The notes beneath the pieces are model-generated. The model worked only from the letters and a program-made list of their open reading frames with translations, was not told the origin of the DNA and did no database searches. The position numbers were made by a program, and so were the translations under genes. This document shows, piece after piece, positions 19,200-27,978 of a DNA stretch of 64,000 nt. The stretch is from Seonamhaeicola sediminis (GTDB lineage: Bacteria; Bacteroidota; Bacteroidia; Flavobacteriales; Flavobacteriaceae): the NCBI RefSeq assembly GCF_004358095.2, contig NZ_SMZJ02000001.1, positions 434,001 to 498,000 of the forward strand, given 5' to 3'. Positions within the stretch are counted from its first letter, which is position 1; each line of letters opens with the position of its first letter.

Positions 19200-21074
19200 T
19201 TACCACCCTGGGTTTTGAGGGAAACCTTCATAAAACTGTGTTTGGTTAGGTTCAAATGGTAACCAGTAATGTTTTGGATACTCACAAACTCTTTCTACAA
19301 TCAGGTATTCTTCGAAGAAGGTCCAATCCTTATCAAAATATAATCCTGTTTTCATTTTGTATTTGTCCTCATGGGCTACTCCCCAACGACGGATATCCAT
19401 CCATCTGTGTGCCTCGAAAGACATCTCCACTGCTCTCTCACGTCTCAGCTCATCCATAAACTTGATGTTGTCTGCAACAATTGCAGGGTGTACATTGGGT
19501 ATTCCAGCTCTGTCCCTTAACGTGTTTATAGCCTGTTCTGCAGTTAATGCAAAACCATTGGATGGCGTAGTTGCTCCCTTGGCTACATGAAGAGCCTCTG
19601 CATACATTAGGTAAACATCGGTCAACCTCATATGGATGCGCATTCCTGTAAACCTTCTAATGATATTGTTCCCACGCTGTACATGGTGCTGGCCATTGAT
19701 TTCTGGATAGAACTTCTTGAACATATATCCTGTACGCGAAAGACCTCTCCCATCACGGTGAGCACCAGAATTACCGCTCCCATCGTCCCATAACTGGGCA
19801 AATTTATTTGCCGCTGGTACGCCTCCTCTGGTAGAAATCGTGTCCCTATCGGCAAAAATCCATGCATCGAAACGTGGGTCACGGTTATCAAACGGCTTGG
19901 TCGCGTCGTATAGCGTAGGGCCATAAGCACCGCTCAAATCGTCCTCAATGGATAGACCATTGGCCATTCCAAAATTGTTGTATACATAATTATGGGTAGC
20001 CTGTTCATTTCCAGACAAGTTTTGAGCAATCGGTCTTGGGACACCTGCTACCATAAAAGCTCTTGTCTGACCAGCAGATGAACCTCCCGAACCTGCAAAG
20101 ATTAATTCATGAGCTTCTGGAGCAAGGCCGGGCCACCTGTTTGCTGGCACTTCCCATAATACCTTTTTGTAGTCTTCCATGTTCTTTGCCAGTGAATATT
20201 CGCCTGCCTGTTCCAACTTGAGCACCTCTGCAAAAGCCTCGGCGGCCATAGAGGCCAGTTCCGTATCATAGGTATAGGTGTCGATTCCTGGTTGGTTATT
20301 GAAATGCATTAACGGACTAGCCGCCCAAAGTAAATTTTTACCTTGAAATGCATAAGCAGCTCCTTTTGTTACCCTACCGGCATTGTTGCCCAATGTTACC
20401 TCTCCGTAAGACTCATTGTCCCAGTTTACGGGCAATAGCTCGATGGCTTTTTTGTAATCCTCATTAACGGATAATGCAACCTCTTTATAGGTCTCTGGAC
20501 GTGGTGTGGTAACTGCACCCTCGTATACTTCGGTGATGTGAGGAAAACGCCCCCAGAACTTCATGATCTCGTTATGGAAAAACGCTCTGAAAAAGTAGGC
20601 CTGCCCCAATATTACGTTCTTTTCCTCAGTGCTGAGACCTTCCATCAAATCTTGGTTGGCTAGTACTATATTGGCCTTACGAATACCTAATAAACTTCCG
20701 CGCCATACTCTGGGCCTACGTCTAGCTTGAGGGTTATTGGTGTCACCAGGTCTGCCTTGGTGTGTGTTCTTACCTAAGTAAGCAAATCGTTGTCTTACCC
20801 AATTGTCCAACAGACCTCGGTCTACGGCGCCACTGAATTGGTTTTGCCTGTAAGTGTCATCACCAAAGGTATAGTCCTGGAAGGAATGTCCGGAAGTACC
20901 ATACTCCACAACCAAATTGTACATCTCCTCAACAAAACCTTGAGAGCTACGGAAGGTCGCAAAAACATCTGTAATATCTATTTCAGCTTCTGGTGCAATA
21001 TCTAAATATTCTTCGCAAGAAAATGCAAAAAGCAAACCTAGAAGCAATGCTATTTTTATTTTAAAATTTTTCAT
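19200..21074 (-). CDS. SusD/RagB family lipoprotein (pair 2), GC-rich
   Basis: The 624-residue SusD family protein has a lipoprotein signal (LFAFSCEEYLDIAPE, Cys20), helices with ILGQAYFFRAFFHNEIMKFWG, the segment RRERAVEMSFEAHRWMDIRRWG and the C-terminal end FPQNPGW. It follows SusC of pair 2 by 10 bases and should form its lid. Its DNA is unlike the neighbours: sampled lines run about 42-57% GC against 33-38% in the flanking SusC and SusD genes, while the signal-peptide end (after about 20990) is again AT-rich. That suggests exchange of most of the gene by recombination. Confidence 0.94.
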   Translation of the reverse strand: MKNFKIKIALLLGLLFAFSCEEYLDIAPEAEIDITDVFATFRSSQGFVEEMYNLVVEYGTSGHSFQDYTFGDDTYRQNQFSGAVDRGLLDNWVRQRFAYLGKNTHQGRPGDTNNPQARRRPRVWRGSLLGIRKANIVLANQDLMEGLSTEEKNVILGQAYFFRAFFHNEIMKFWGRFPHITEVYEGAVTTPRPETYKEVALSVNEDYKKAIELLPVNWDNESYGEVTLGNNAGRVTKGAAYAFQGKNLLWAASPLMHFNNQPGIDTYTYDTELASMAAEAFAEVLKLEQAGEYSLAKNMEDYKKVLWEVPANRWPGLAPEAHELIFAGSGGSSAGQTRAFMVAGVPRPIAQNLSGNEQATHNYVYNNFGMANGLSIEDDLSGAYGPTLYDATKPFDNRDPRFDAWIFADRDTISTRGGVPAANKFAQLWDDGSGNSGAHRDGRGLSRTGYMFKKFYPEINGQHHVQRGNNIIRRFTGMRIHMRLTDVYLMYAEALHVAKGATTPSNGFALTAEQAINTLRDRAGIPNVHPAIVADNIKFMDELRRERAVEMSFEAHRWMDIRRWGVAHEDKYKMKTGLYFDKDWTFFEEYLIVERVCEYPKHYWLPFEPNQTQFYEGFPQNPGW

Positions 21075-21084
21075 ATCTCTTTTT

Positions 21085-24000
21085 TTAAAAATCTAAATTA
21101 AAACCGACATTAAATTGTGCCATAGTAGGATAGTCTCCTCTAAAAGTCGAATCTTGAGTTTGACTACTGTTAAATTCTCTATCATCTGGTAAATCTGTCC
21201 ATAAGAACAAGTTATTACCATTAGCAAAGATACTTAGCGCTTTAACCCCTATACTTTCACATATCGTTTTTGGGACTTTGTAGTTTAGTGCTATAGCCCT
21301 TAACCTTGTTAAAGACCCATCAAACCATACTCTTCTTGGATCGGTATCTCCTCCTAGCACACTACCATCAGAAAACTGCGGTTGTGTTCTTGTAGCTGTT
21401 GGGTTATCTTTAGTCCAATAGTTTCTCTCATGCGCAAAGAATGTATCTATTTCATTTGAGAACGTTCTACTAGAATAATTTCTATTGGTATTTTGTGTAC
21501 CATAGAACTGAGCAGAAAGACTCCATCCTTTGTATTTTACTCCCACTGTAGAAGCCCATGTTCTTTGTGGACGTGTTGGAAAACCAAATGGCACGTTATC
21601 TAAAGCAGGATTATATACACCATCACCATCATAATCAACTAAGTTATAATACCCTGTACGAATATCCCCTTGTCTATTTAATAATGGCGTTGAACTATAT
21701 AAATCATCTAAACTTGCCAAAATATCTCCGGGAATAGCACCTCTTTGCTGACCAATAGGAAAACCAGCAGCTTTTTGGTAGAACGGACGTAATTCTGGAT
21801 CTTCTCTATCGATTACTAGATCTTTAGCTTGCGTAAAGTTAAAATTACCAAAAATATTAATTCCATTAGCAAAGGTATGGTTAGCACTTAACACAATTTC
21901 ATAACCACGCACTTCAACTTTACCTCTATTAAAAGCAGGTGGGCTAGCTCCAAACAATTCTGACACGGCCCTTTGACCACTAGGTATTAGGATATCATTA
22001 CGATTTTCCCCAAAAAAGTCTACTTCTGCCTTAATGGCATTATTAAACAATCCTAGCTCTACTGCATAGTTATACTTTATAGCTGTTTCCCATTGTAGAT
22101 TAGGATTACCAACATTAGCCTCTGAGAAAAACACATAATCTGAACGTGTATTAGAGGCATTAGGGTTTATAAAAGCACCACCATTGTTAGTCCAAGTTTT
22201 CTGATATTCAAATCTATTTCCTCCACTATCATCTCCAATTAAACCGTAAGACCCTCTAAATTTTAATAGATTTATCCAATCTATGTCTTCCATGAATGCT
22301 TCATTAGATACTGTCCAACCAGCTGCTACCGCTGGAAAGAGATCAAAACGAAATCCTGGACCATATTTTTCAGAACCGTTGTAAGCACCACTAATATCTA
22401 AGAAGTACCTTTTATCATAATCGTAAGTAACCCTACTTACCCAGTCTTCACGAAAAACAGGAAAACCATTACCTGTAGCACGTTGCTGACGTCTTACCAA
22501 AAACAATCCTGTAACAGCATGTTTTTCAGCAAAGGTCTTGTTATAGTTAAAAGAAAAATCATATAATAAATTACGTCTCATACGTTGATTAGCAGAACCT
22601 TCATTACCATCAAGTATTTGTGCAGGTTCCAAACTCCATGGAAATGGCACAAAACCAAAATCATTCACCCCATTTGGAGATTCTATTCGCTCTTCAAAAT
22701 CTTGATTATATATACGATACCTCACATTTTCTTGACTATCTGCTCCATTGTCTAACAAACGCTGTCTGCTTGTAGATCTATTATCTAAGGTCAAACGTCC
22801 TTGAAACGATAAACCCTTGGTTATAAAGTCTAAGTTCTGATTTAAAACAAAGTCAGTATTTATACTGAAGGTATTGGTGGTAGTATATCCTGTATTTGTT
22901 AAAATAACTAAAGGATTTGTGTTTGCAAAAATATCTGCGTCGTCTCTACCAAATGCCCCATCAGGAAAAATGGGTGTAAAAGCATTAGGAGCCAACTCGT
23001 ATATGGAATTTGTTACCAAATTTATATTTCCAGGCGTTTTTTGAATACCATAAAACCCACCAAGTCTAACAGAAAACTGCGTGGTTTTTGTGATATCAAA
23101 ATCAATATTAGTACGGTAGTTAAATCTATCATAAGCATAACCACTCTCATAGCTTTTACCAGTATCATAGCTATTGCCATCAAAAATATCGGACACCTTT
23201 TGGTAAGCTAAACTACCAAAATACCTAGCATTATTTCCGCCACCTCGAACAGATAAATTAACACGATAGTCTTGAGCAAAATCTTTTACAAGCGCATCAC
23301 GCCAATCTACGTTAGGAAAAATTAAAGCCTCCTCTGGACTAGCCGGATTACGAAATCTATCTGCAATGGCTATAGGTCGATAATTATTCCAAGCTTCCTC
23401 CCTCTGAGCAAGCTCACGCAATATGGATGAATTTGCTTCCATAATAGCATCAAAAACATCTAGTTTTTCTGGCAACTTAGAAACAAACTTTGTGGTAACG
23501 TTGGTCTGCAAAGACAGTTGTGCTTTCCCTTTTTGACCTCTTTTAGTTGTAATCAAAATAACACCATTAGCACCCTGAACACCAAAAACAGCTGTAGCAG
23601 AGGCATCTTTAAGCACGGATAGATTTTCAATATCGTTAAAATCGATATTATCAATATCCCTTGGCGCACCATCTACAAGTATTAAAGGCTGCCCGTCACC
23701 ATTCCATGATGCCTGACCACGAATAAAGATTTGCACATCATTATTACCCGGCACACCATTACCTTGTATAGCAACCACACCTGGCAAATTACCTTGTAAG
23801 GCTTGCTCAACGTTAGTAATACCTGAGTTTAACTCTTGTAAGTCATCACCTTTAATTTGGGAAATAGCCCCAACTACACTTTCTTTCTTCTGGGCACCAT
23901 AACCAACAATAACCACTTCATCAAGACTTTCCACGTCTTCTTCCATAGTTACATTAATGGTTGTTCTGTTGTTTACTTGAATCTCAACAGATTTAAAACC

Positions 24001-24279
24001 TAAGTAAGAAAACACTAAGGTTTTTTGACCAGACGTTAATTCAAGCGAATAATTCCCGTCAAAATCTGTTGACGCTCCGCGGGTAGTTCCTTTTTGCAAT
24101 ATACTTACCCCAGGTAAAGGTATACCGCCAACATCTGTAACAACACCAGAAATTTTTTCCTGAGCCTGTAAATTAGCAACTGTAAAACTGGAAAAGACCA
24201 GTGCTACTAAAAGCGCTAATGCAGAAACAGAAAATTGTCCTTTAAATTTTTGTTTCATTTTGAGTTTTAGTTTTAACAT
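21085..24279 (-). CDS. SusC/RagA TonB-dependent outer-membrane transporter (pair 2)
   Basis: The 1064-residue protein is the first gene of the five-gene SusC/D unit. It has a signal peptide (FTVANLQAQE), a carboxypeptidase-regulatory-like domain (ISGVVTDVGGIPLPGVSI...), the classical SusC segment LDEVVIVGYGAQKK, a plug with LILVDGAPRDIDNI and SATAVFGVQGANGVILITTKRG, and a barrel ending in FNVGFNLDF. A second ATG at 24258 (MKQKFKGQF) would give a shorter, more typical signal n-region; either start is possible. A perfect copy of the putative operator lies 99 bases upstream. Transport is energised by TonB-ExbBD, which is not in the window. Confidence 0.95.
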   Translation of the reverse strand: MLKLKLKMKQKFKGQFSVSALALLVALVFSSFTVANLQAQEKISGVVTDVGGIPLPGVSILQKGTTRGASTDFDGNYSLELTSGQKTLVFSYLGFKSVEIQVNNRTTINVTMEEDVESLDEVVIVGYGAQKKESVVGAISQIKGDDLQELNSGITNVEQALQGNLPGVVAIQGNGVPGNNDVQIFIRGQASWNGDGQPLILVDGAPRDIDNIDFNDIENLSVLKDASATAVFGVQGANGVILITTKRGQKGKAQLSLQTNVTTKFVSKLPEKLDVFDAIMEANSSILRELAQREEAWNNYRPIAIADRFRNPASPEEALIFPNVDWRDALVKDFAQDYRVNLSVRGGGNNARYFGSLAYQKVSDIFDGNSYDTGKSYESGYAYDRFNYRTNIDFDITKTTQFSVRLGGFYGIQKTPGNINLVTNSIYELAPNAFTPIFPDGAFGRDDADIFANTNPLVILTNTGYTTTNTFSINTDFVLNQNLDFITKGLSFQGRLTLDNRSTSRQRLLDNGADSQENVRYRIYNQDFEERIESPNGVNDFGFVPFPWSLEPAQILDGNEGSANQRMRRNLLYDFSFNYNKTFAEKHAVTGLFLVRRQQRATGNGFPVFREDWVSRVTYDYDKRYFLDISGAYNGSEKYGPGFRFDLFPAVAAGWTVSNEAFMEDIDWINLLKFRGSYGLIGDDSGGNRFEYQKTWTNNGGAFINPNASNTRSDYVFFSEANVGNPNLQWETAIKYNYAVELGLFNNAIKAEVDFFGENRNDILIPSGQRAVSELFGASPPAFNRGKVEVRGYEIVLSANHTFANGINIFGNFNFTQAKDLVIDREDPELRPFYQKAAGFPIGQQRGAIPGDILASLDDLYSSTPLLNRQGDIRTGYYNLVDYDGDGVYNPALDNVPFGFPTRPQRTWASTVGVKYKGWSLSAQFYGTQNTNRNYSSRTFSNEIDTFFAHERNYWTKDNPTATRTQPQFSDGSVLGGDTDPRRVWFDGSLTRLRAIALNYKVPKTICESIGVKALSIFANGNNLFLWTDLPDDREFNSSQTQDSTFRGDYPTMAQFNVGFNLDF

Positions 24280-24743
24280 ATATTATAGTTTTACTAGTTA
24301 GTATGACCAGAATGAACAATCAATTCTAAAAAAGTCATAGTAATCAACAACAATGTTACAAATTAAGACATTCTATCCTATCCTGTTCTATCCTGATATG
24401 TAGTTATTTTTTCATAAAATATTTAATTTTTAGATTAATAGTTAAACAATAAGCTGCCTAAATTTAAAATAAAACTTTTAAAACACAAATTTGATTTACG
24501 CCTTACCTCATTAACTTATTTTAAAAAACCTGTCAAAGTAAATAATACTAATGTCTATAATTTAACTACCAAAAAAAGTTACCATTTAGCATTTTACTAG
24601 AATTTAACACCCTGTTATTATTGAGGATAAATAAAGAAAGAACAATTACACTATAATATAGAAACTGAAAAGGAAACAATTATCCAACTTCAAACATGAT
24701 AACATATTTAAATAGTCATTCATTTGAAAGTTACACACAAATA
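24280..24743. other. 464-base AT-rich intergenic region upstream of susC
   Basis: It lies between the GntR stop and the susC start. The operator repeats (24373-24395) are the only clear element. The rest is very AT-rich; I see no convincing terminator behind the GntR gene, no reading frame and no RNA gene. Confidence 0.6.
24373..24395. promoter_or_regulatory. Putative GntR operator upstream of the SusC/SusD unit (best copy)
   Basis: CTATCCTG (24378-24385), two bases, CTATCCTG (24388-24395): a perfect 10-bp-period direct repeat. A third partial unit, CTATCCTA (24373-24380), overlaps the first. It is 99 bases from the susC start. Confidence 0.7.
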
Positions 24744-25745
24744 CTATAGCGAGTCTCTAACAATAAGTTTGGTATCTAAATATGTTTTTGGAATTTCATC
24801 TGAAGAAATAAAGTCGGCTACTTTAGTTCCAAATTCTTTAAAATCTATAGAGATGACAGATATTCCTTTATACGTGAATCTTTTAAGCGGTGTATCATTG
24901 TAAGACAAAATACCTACGTCTTTACCAATTTCATAATCTGCATTGGCACTCTGACTTAAAAGCTCGTAAAGAATACGATCATTCACACAAATGTAAGCAG
25001 TACCTTTTTCTACTGTGAGCATTTCTGAGTTAACACAAACACTATGATCTATTTTATTAGATTCACAAAACGCTTTAAAATAATCAACACTCTCATAAGG
25101 ATGGTACGTATACTCCGGATAAACGAATACTAATTTTTTATATTTTTTTAATAAGCATTTTGCCTCTTCAAGACAAGCATAAAAAGCTTTTCCAAAGTCT
25201 TGAAAAACATACCCTCCTGAAACCTGTAAGTTAGCTTTCCAATCAATTAATAGTAGTTTCTTTTTATCTATCATAGCTAGGCTTTTTCTGACTCCGGGGT
25301 GATCAAACCCCATAACGATGTATTTGTAATACTTTGCATTATCAACATCTAACATGGTCTTAAAGTTTTTTACATTATAGTGATGAAACTGTAAATCAAC
25401 AGCAATGTTATCTGGTATACAACTCATAAAAGAATGATAAAATACTTCTTTGTAAGCTTTGAATGTACTTATTAACATAAGCACCTTCTTTCTACTTTCT
25501 GTGATGTAATATCCTTTATTTGGAGTAGAATTAATTAAACCTTGTTTTTTTAATAAGGCATAAGCCTTGTAAACGGTATCTCTGGAAACTCGGTAGTCTT
25601 TACTAAACTCATTTATTGAAGGTATTCGGTCTCCTTGCTTAAGCTTGTTACTTTCAATGGAGCTTTTTATTGCATTGGCTATTTTAATATATTTAGGACT
25701 ATCATTGTCACTTAAGTTTTTTATTGTAATTTTTTGATCTACCAT
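24744..25745 (-). CDS. GntR-type regulator with LacI-like sugar-binding domain
   Basis: The 333-residue protein has an N-terminal winged helix of the GntR family (about 15-85: YIKIANAIKSSIESNKLKQGD, IPSINEFSKDYRVSRDTVYKAYALLKKQGLI). The following ~245 residues resemble the periplasmic-binding-protein-like sensor of LacI-family regulators (LIDWKANLQVSGGYVFQDFGKA..., AYICVNDRIL..., VGILSYNDTPLKRFTYKGISVISIDFKEFG), the layout of AraR-type regulators. It should bind DNA as a dimer and respond to a sugar or sugar derivative in the cytoplasm. It heads PUL1, transcribed alone in the same direction, and carries its own operator copy at 25856, which suggests autoregulation. The ligand is unknown; a rhamnose- or uronate-derived compound would fit the neighbouring genes. 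Confidence 0.88.
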   Translation of the reverse strand: MVDQKITIKNLSDNDSPKYIKIANAIKSSIESNKLKQGDRIPSINEFSKDYRVSRDTVYKAYALLKKQGLINSTPNKGYYITESRKKVLMLISTFKAYKEVFYHSFMSCIPDNIAVDLQFHHYNVKNFKTMLDVDNAKYYKYIVMGFDHPGVRKSLAMIDKKKLLLIDWKANLQVSGGYVFQDFGKAFYACLEEAKCLLKKYKKLVFVYPEYTYHPYESVDYFKAFCESNKIDHSVCVNSEMLTVEKGTAYICVNDRILYELLSQSANADYEIGKDVGILSYNDTPLKRFTYKGISVISIDFKEFGTKVADFISSDEIPKTYLDTKLIVRDSL

Positions 25746-25855
25746 GTATTTTCTTAAATAAACAGTCTAACCTATAAAAATAAAGTGTATTGAAATTCAT
25801 ATTCACACTTGAAGACCGCAGAATGAATCAAATAAATAAAAATTCAAAATATAAT

Positions 25856-25873
25856 CTATCCTGCTCTATCCTT
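25856..25873. promoter_or_regulatory. Putative GntR operator upstream of the GntR gene
   Basis: It reads CTATCCTG-CT-CTATCCTT, 15 of 16 bases matching, 111 bases before the GntR start codon. This supports autoregulation. Confidence 0.62.
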
Positions 25874-26011
25874 GTCTATTATTCAAGAATGTATCAATGG
25901 GAATAAAGCTAAGATCTAGTGCTCCTAGAAACACCTTAAGCTTTCTGAATACAGCAAATAACATTTCCTATAAGAGAAATTTATAAATAAAAAAACTAAA
26001 AATAAAACTCG

Positions 26012-26818
26012 TTAAAGCATTTGAAGCATGCTCAGTTCATCTTTTGATAAGTGTTTCCAATGACCGCGAGGAATGTCCTTTTTAGTAAGATGTCCAATTG
26101 CAACACAATCTACACTAATGATATCATAATTAAAATACTCAAAAATAGTGCGTATGATGGTATTACCCGTGTTCTTTATTTTAAGGCCAACTTCTTTTTT
26201 TGCAGCACCATCTATATAACTAATTTCCTCAACCGAAATGAGTTTGTCTTGTATCTTAAATCCGTTCTGAATTTTCTTTAAATCTTCTAGCTTTAGGTTT
26301 TTATCCAACTCTATATGAAATAAACGTGGTACACCATGTTTAGAATTTTTGAATTTATCTTCAATATCCTTATCATTTGTAAATAGCAGTAATCCTTTAG
26401 AGTTTCTACCTAAACGCCCAATAGGTTTAATTCGTGACGTGGTAGCATTAGCAACCAAGTCCATGACTGTGCGCCCCTTACCCTCACTTGTAGTTGTAGC
26501 AAATCCTTTTGGCTTATTTAAAAGTACATAAACTTTTTGCTCTGGATTTACTCTGGCACCATCATAACGTACCTCATCACTTGGCTTTACTTTATAACCC
26601 ATTTCTGTGATAATTTTTCCGTTTACAGATACCAAACCGGTAGCAATATGAACATCGGCTTCGCGTCTTGAGCAAATGCCTGAATTTGCTATGTATTTAT
26701 TTAATCGGATTTCATTAGAGTTACTTTTATTTACCTCAGCCTTTGGTTTTACATGAGGCTTTGATTGACTCTTATTAAAACGTTTACCCTGTGGTTTTCC
26801 TCCGCGTTGCCTGTTCAT
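26012..26818 (-). CDS. RsuA/RluB/RluF-like rRNA pseudouridine synthase homolog lacking the catalytic Asp
   Basis: The 268-residue protein has a basic N-terminal tail (1-35), an S4 RNA-binding domain (~37-85, RLNKYIANSGICSRREAD), and an RsuA-type synthase domain (~95-260) ending in the family's LTKKDIPRGHWKHLSKDEL. The active-site motif in this family is GRLD..T.GLL, with Asp forming the covalent RNA intermediate. Here residues 134-143 read GRLGRNSKGL, with Gly137 (codon GGT, 26410-26408) in that place. A second conserved basic segment, usually GRNRQVRR, reads GNTIIRTIF (218-226). It may be an inactive RNA-binding protein or have a new role. There is no clear operon partner; the next upstream gene, on the same strand, is 218 bases away. 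Confidence 0.85.
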   Translation of the reverse strand: MNRQRGGKPQGKRFNKSQSKPHVKPKAEVNKSNSNEIRLNKYIANSGICSRREADVHIATGLVSVNGKIITEMGYKVKPSDEVRYDGARVNPEQKVYVLLNKPKGFATTTSEGKGRTVMDLVANATTSRIKPIGRLGRNSKGLLLFTNDKDIEDKFKNSKHGVPRLFHIELDKNLKLEDLKKIQNGFKIQDKLISVEEISYIDGAAKKEVGLKIKNTGNTIIRTIFEYFNYDIISVDCVAIGHLTKKDIPRGHWKHLSKDELSMLQML

Positions 26819-27036
26819 TGAATTTTATTTTCGACAAAGATATGCTATAATAAATGATTTTTAATTTACGATTTGCAATTAGTTAATTAATTGACTGTTT
26901 ACTAGTAATAAAGATGAACTTTTATGCTTAGAAATAGACTCTTGCTTCTCTTTTAAACACGAAAAATATATACCCACAAATACAAGAATAAAATTATCTA
27001 TAAAAGCCCTATCAGACTTAATAGCAACCCAATGAT

Positions 27037-27939
27037 TTATATTCTATTTAGAATTACACTGACATCAATAAGCAAAATACTAAATACTCCTGCAAGTAAA
27101 ATAAACTTTAAGATGTTATGCAAGATTAGGTAATGTATTTTGGTTTTTGAACGCCATAGCAGAATTAAGAACAAACCTAACAAGCCTGTGGCTGAGTAAA
27201 AGAAGATATACATATAACCTACTGTGTAATGAAACAACAATAAATAGGTTGGCAGCAACGTAAAAATAGCTAAAACAGTTAGCATTAGTTTTGATACTTT
27301 TTCGCCATAAGTTACAGGGATAGTTTGGTAGTCTAGTACTAAATCACCTTTAATATTTTCTAAATCTTTGGTGAGTTCACGCATAGAAATAATTAAGAAC
27401 AAATAGGTAGCATGAACAAAAATGACAGTTTCAAAGTTTTTGTAATACATGAAAATGGCAAAAAATGGCGTGACAGTTAACACTGCAGATGTTAAGTTAC
27501 CCACAAAAGGTAGTTTTTTAAGTTTATGAGAATAAAACCAAATACCAAATATATAAACCGAAAAGAAAACTACCGCCCTAAATGATACATAACTGGCCAT
27601 AATTACTGCCAAAAAGTTGAGCACAAAATAGAACGACAATTTTGTGTTTTGACTTATTAACCTATCAAGCTTTGATTTTATAGGACGATTAATTAAATCT
27701 TTTTCTGAATCGTAAAAATTATTTATGATATATCCCCCTGCAATAGTAGCACTTGTTGATAATACCAACATTAAGAGATTAATATCAAAAACTACTTCCC
27801 TGAGAGGTAAGTCTGGAGATAAAATGTAAATGGAAGCTAAGTATTGAGCTATTAAAATAATTAGAATGTTATAACCTCTAACCACAGAAAACATACTAAA
27901 AAACTTTAGCAAAAAATATTTCTGTTTTCTTGAAAGCAT
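27037..27939 (-). CDS. UbiA family prenyltransferase, probable geranylgeranylglycerol-phosphate type
   Basis: The 300-residue integral membrane protein has about eight to nine hydrophobic helices. The two Asp-rich motifs of UbiA enzymes are present: NNFYDSEKDLIN (first NDxxD-like motif) and ELTKDLENIKGDLVLDYQTIP (second). Bacteroidota proteins of this size next to mevalonate-pathway genes are commonly assigned as geranylgeranylglycerol-phosphate geranylgeranyltransferases, but the prenyl acceptor cannot be read directly. It is downstream of the GHMP kinase and mvaD, 39 bases after the kinase stop, so an isoprenoid-related role fits. Confidence 0.75.
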   Translation of the reverse strand: MLSRKQKYFLLKFFSMFSVVRGYNILIILIAQYLASIYILSPDLPLREVVFDINLLMLVLSTSATIAGGYIINNFYDSEKDLINRPIKSKLDRLISQNTKLSFYFVLNFLAVIMASYVSFRAVVFFSVYIFGIWFYSHKLKKLPFVGNLTSAVLTVTPFFAIFMYYKNFETVIFVHATYLFLIISMRELTKDLENIKGDLVLDYQTIPVTYGEKVSKLMLTVLAIFTLLPTYLLLFHYTVGYMYIFFYSATGLLGLFLILLWRSKTKIHYLILHNILKFILLAGVFSILLIDVSVILNRI

Positions 27940-27978
27940 TTGAAGGTATCCTGAAAATTTCAGAATAAAAATAAGGAA

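Noticed and set aside
26876-26893. AT-rich inverted repeat downstream of the UbiA gene start region
   Set aside because: It is composed almost only of A and T in an AT-rich genome, with no T run context; likely chance.
27946-27953. Single GTATCCTG upstream of the UbiA gene
   Set aside because: There is no second unit at 10-bp period and the gene is unrelated to the PULs; a single 8-mer is expected by chance.
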